Shown piece by piece: positions 61,970 through 64,000 of a stretch of DNA of 64,000 nucleotides. The notes beneath the pieces were generated by a model. That model was not told the origin of the DNA, ran no database searches, and worked only from the letters and a program-made list of their open reading frames with translations. A program made the translations under genes and the position numbers. Each line of letters opens with the position of its first letter. Position 1 is the stretch's first letter. The stretch is from positions 18,138-82,137 of the forward strand of contig JBBQMD010000006.1 in NCBI GenBank assembly GCA_038328575.1, in the 5' to 3' direction. This DNA is from JACVCS01 sp038328575 (lineage in GTDB: Bacteria; Planctomycetota; Phycisphaerae; Phycisphaerales; UBA1924).

Positions 61970-62288
61970 GGCGGGGCGAGCGTAGCGACGGGGCGTGTGG
62001 GTGGCGGCGTGGGCGGTTGTACGTCGGGGGTGGGCAAGTGGTTGGAACCGGGTGAGGAAAGGGGGCGGATAGTGGCACCTGCGGGTGTTGATTGGGTCGG
62101 CCGCGCATGCAGCACAAGTGCTTGCGGGGAAACGAGTTGACCGGCGGCGCGGCTTCGGTTATACACTCGGCCCCACCCCGCTGCTTCCCGCGTGTGCGGA
62201 AGAGCGGCCTATTGTCGGCACTGGCCCGCGTCCGGTCGGGGCTTGCCGCCAACCATCTCGGAATTCTCGTCGAGTCAGGAGCCTCATT
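61970..62288. other. Divergent spacer between lnt and the coiled-coil gene
   Basis: 319 bases, with a G-rich GTGGGTGG-type run (61990-62080). In-frame open sequence continues from the downstream gene but has no coding look. GGAG at 62278-62281 is the RBS of the next gene. No clear promoter identified. Confidence 0.4.
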
Positions 62289-63152
62289 GTGCACATCGTC
62301 ACCAAGATTCTCATCGTCTTTGGCGCCATCCTTTGCATCCTGCTGTCGGCGTTGACCGTGTCGCTGGCCGGCAACACCGAGGCGGTGCGTGGTGCGTACG
62401 CCGCGGAGCGTGATGCGAAGCTGGCGGCGCAGGGCGAGCTGGCGGTCGAGCGGTCAGAGTCGGCGAAGCTGACGGCCTCGGCAGCGGTTGAGAAGGAGCC
62501 GCTGGTACGCATCGCTCAGGAATCGGAGGCCAAGCTTCGCGCTCTGGAAACCGAGCGGAACACGCTGAAGGCGGAGAAGTCTGAGGCCCAGGGCCAGGTT
62601 GACACGCTTCGCAACCAGTTCAATGAGTTGACTGTGGCCACGCAGACGCAGGCGGCGCTGATCAAGAGCCTGAAGGACGAGCTGGACGCCAGCCGCAAGG
62701 CCTCGCTGGACACAGCGAAGCAGCTTGCGGAGGTGATCGAGCGGCTGAATGAGTCGGAGCGGCTTCGCGGCGTGCTGGATCAGACGGCCCGGTCGCTGCG
62801 CGAGCAGCTTGAGGAGACCAAGCTGGCGACGGCCGCGAGCGGCGCGGCGGGCGGTGCGGGCGCGGGCGCTTTGGGTGCACAGGGTCGGTCGGTTGAGCTG
62901 GCCGGGCCGCGCGTGAGCGGGCGGATCGTGCGGACGTTCAAGAGCCCCTCGGGCGAGGACATGGCGGCGGTGAACATCGGCAGCGGCGCGGGCCTGAAGG
63001 TCAACACGAAGCTGAACATTGTGCGCGACGGCTTCGTCGCCTCGCTGGTGATCACGGCGGTTGATGTCAGCGAGTCAATCGGGCGCGTCGAGAAGCTCGG
63101 GCGCGACGTGGAGGCGCGTGCGGACGACCTGGTGCTGAGCCGGTTGGACTGA
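62289..63152 (+). CDS. Membrane-anchored coiled-coil protein with C-terminal beta domain
   Basis: 287 residues from the GTG at 62289, with GGAG eight bases upstream. One transmembrane helix at the N-terminus (TKILIVFGAILCILLSALTV, about 5-25) is followed by a long coiled-coil (about 30-185) rich in Glu, Lys, Ala and Leu. After a Gly/Ala linker comes a compact domain of about 80 residues (RIVRTFKSPSGEDMAAVNIG, VNTKLNIVRDG, ARADDLVLS). The last block is reminiscent of FlgT-type C-terminal domains, but this is weak. No known family recognised. A small membrane protein follows on the same strand. Confidence 0.75.
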   Translation: MHIVTKILIVFGAILCILLSALTVSLAGNTEAVRGAYAAERDAKLAAQGELAVERSESAKLTASAAVEKEPLVRIAQESEAKLRALETERNTLKAEKSEAQGQVDTLRNQFNELTVATQTQAALIKSLKDELDASRKASLDTAKQLAEVIERLNESERLRGVLDQTARSLREQLEETKLATAASGAAGGAGAGALGAQGRSVELAGPRVSGRIVRTFKSPSGEDMAAVNIGSGAGLKVNTKLNIVRDGFVASLVITAVDVSESIGRVEKLGRDVEARADDLVLSRLD

Positions 63153-63200
63153 GTTGGAGAAATCGGGTGCGGGTGCGGGAGCGGGATCTTGGGTCTTCCA

Positions 63201-63231
63201 CGATTGCCGATTGCCGAATCTCGATTGCCGA
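63201..63231. repeat. CGATTGCCG intergenic repeat
   Basis: CGATTGCCGATTGCCG at 63201-63216 is the exact inverse of 27578-27593, followed by AATCTCGATTGCCG. It lies in the gap between the coiled-coil gene and the small membrane protein. Confidence 0.6.
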
Positions 63232-63358
63232 CCCCTGACCCCCCGGCCTCTGCGATTGCTGCGAATCTGATCACTGACAACCGATCACGATGGACCCCGA
63301 TTGACCTCGATTGATTGACGACTGGAGCGGAGCGGCTCCGATTGAGAAGGACGCGACC

Positions 63359-63574
63359 ATGAGCCAGTATGGGATGCAGATGCCGGGCGGGATGCAGAGC
63401 CGCGGGCCGTCGATGAACGTGTACACGGGGCTGCTGCTGATCGCGGTGGTGTGCATGGTGGCGGCGAGCATCGTGGTGTTTACGGCTGGTGCGCGGGTGG
63501 CGCCGAAGGGGAACGTGTTTGAGGTGCACGCGCGGGAAGAGGGGAAGATGCCGCGGATTGAGCTGGCGAACTGA
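63359..63574 (+). CDS. Small single-pass membrane protein
   Basis: 71 residues from the ATG at 63359 (MSQYGMQMPGGMQ). A Met/Gly/Gln-rich N-terminus (1-22) leads into one transmembrane helix (about 24-45) and a basic/acidic tail ending RIELAN. The compact codon structure and clear helix support it as real. Same strand as the coiled-coil protein, 206 bases downstream; a joint role is possible. No family recognised. Confidence 0.65.
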   Translation: MSQYGMQMPGGMQSRGPSMNVYTGLLLIAVVCMVAASIVVFTAGARVAPKGNVFEVHAREEGKMPRIELAN

Positions 63575-63918
63575 TTTGGGAAGTCGCGAGTCGTGAGTTG
63601 CGAGTCGCGAGTCGCGACGGCGGAGTCGCGAGGGGGGCCGAGCCGCGGGCTTCGAGGCGCTAGTCGCGAGACGGCAGTGCTGGGGCGGGGCGGGGTGGGG
63701 TGGGCGCGGGCGGGTTTGGGTGATGGGTTGGGAGCGGGCGATGGCGGGTGTGGATGGGTGTTGGGATTCGCGCCGAAGACTTGACACCGAGCCTGAGAAG
63801 ACTATCTTTCCACCCGCGTCCGAGTTGACATACGGCGCGGCGAGCGAACCTCGACAGGCCCCCGGCGACGCCAGAAGCGTCGCCAGCCCGGCGCGGCTCG
63901 CCCGAGCAGACAACCACT
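63575..63918. other. Gap before tRNA-Asp with a repeat block and promoter candidate
   Basis: 344 bases without a gene. Positions 63581-63674 are an AGTCGCGAG repeat block that includes the exact 15-mer AGTCGCGAGTCGCGA (63603-63617), shared with 8955-8969. A G-rich stretch follows, then the tRNA promoter candidate. Confidence 0.6.
63781..63808 (+). promoter_or_regulatory. Putative promoter of tRNA-Asp
   Basis: TTGACA (63781-63786), 16-base spacer, TATCTT (63803-63808), about 110 bases before the tRNA. A second TTGACA at 63825 lacks a matching -10. Confidence 0.45.
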
Positions 63919-63992
<74 letters not shown>

Positions 63993-64000
63993 TTTAGAAA

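Noticed and set aside
63825..63830. Second TTGACA before tRNA-Asp
   Set aside because: No -10-like hexamer at 15-19 bases; the first TTGACA at 63781 is better.

Overview
This window is a high-GC bacterial chromosome segment. It most likely comes from a planctomycete of the Phycisphaerae type. The evidence is a complete alternative complex III (ActABCDEF) fused by synteny to a caa3-type cytochrome oxidase operon, an adjacent DUF1800/DUF1501 secreted-protein pair, a Verrucomicrobia/Planctomycetes-restricted Minf_1886-type protein, a tricorn-like S41 protease, an exosortase fused to an EpsI domain, and an OprO/P-type porin. No phage, insertion sequence or CRISPR array was seen. All functional names rest on motif and family recognition by eye; no database search was run.

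Layout. 0.06-7.0 kb: tricorn-like protease (-), SPOR-like membrane protein (+), hisS (+), Minf_1886-type protein (+). 7.1-24.0 kb: one long minus-strand respiratory operon, in transcription order actA, actB, actC, actD, actE, actF, a 159-aa membrane protein, a SCO copper chaperone, ctaC, ctaD, ctaE, ctaF and a 283-aa membrane protein. A heme A synthase (ctaA) with an unusual N-terminal membrane extension is transcribed divergently at 24.3 kb. 26.0-30.8 kb (+): DUF1800, DUF1501 and a membrane-bound SpoIIE-type phosphatase. 30.9-37.2 kb (-): rplU, typA, a large secreted protein of unknown function and an OprO/P-like porin. 37.7-41.0 kb (+): a PhoB/PhoR-like two-component system divergent from the porin, then tsaB.

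41.0-54.6 kb (-): an exopolysaccharide/exosortase operon. In transcription order it encodes a Wza-like SLBB export lipoprotein, an exosortase-EpsI fusion, a 1513-aa PrsT-like TPR protein, a Wzz-tyrosine-kinase-like protein whose Walker A lysine is missing, a nucleotide-sugar epimerase, and a WecA/TagO-type initiating phosphoglycosyl transferase. 55.2-64.0 kb: lipA carrying a repeat-derived in-frame insertion, an FAD oxidoreductase/aldo-keto reductase pair, a HEAT-repeat lipoprotein and lnt (both -), a coiled-coil membrane protein with a small membrane protein, and tRNA-Asp(GTC).

The most unusual signal not explained by genes is a set of short-word, degenerate, often palindromic repeats in many intergenic gaps. 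Exact 15-, 16- and 17-nt words recur at unlinked gaps (for example 4952 and 27741; 8955 and 63603; 27578 and 63201). One repeat of this type lies inside the lipA reading frame and adds about 50 residues to lipoyl synthase.
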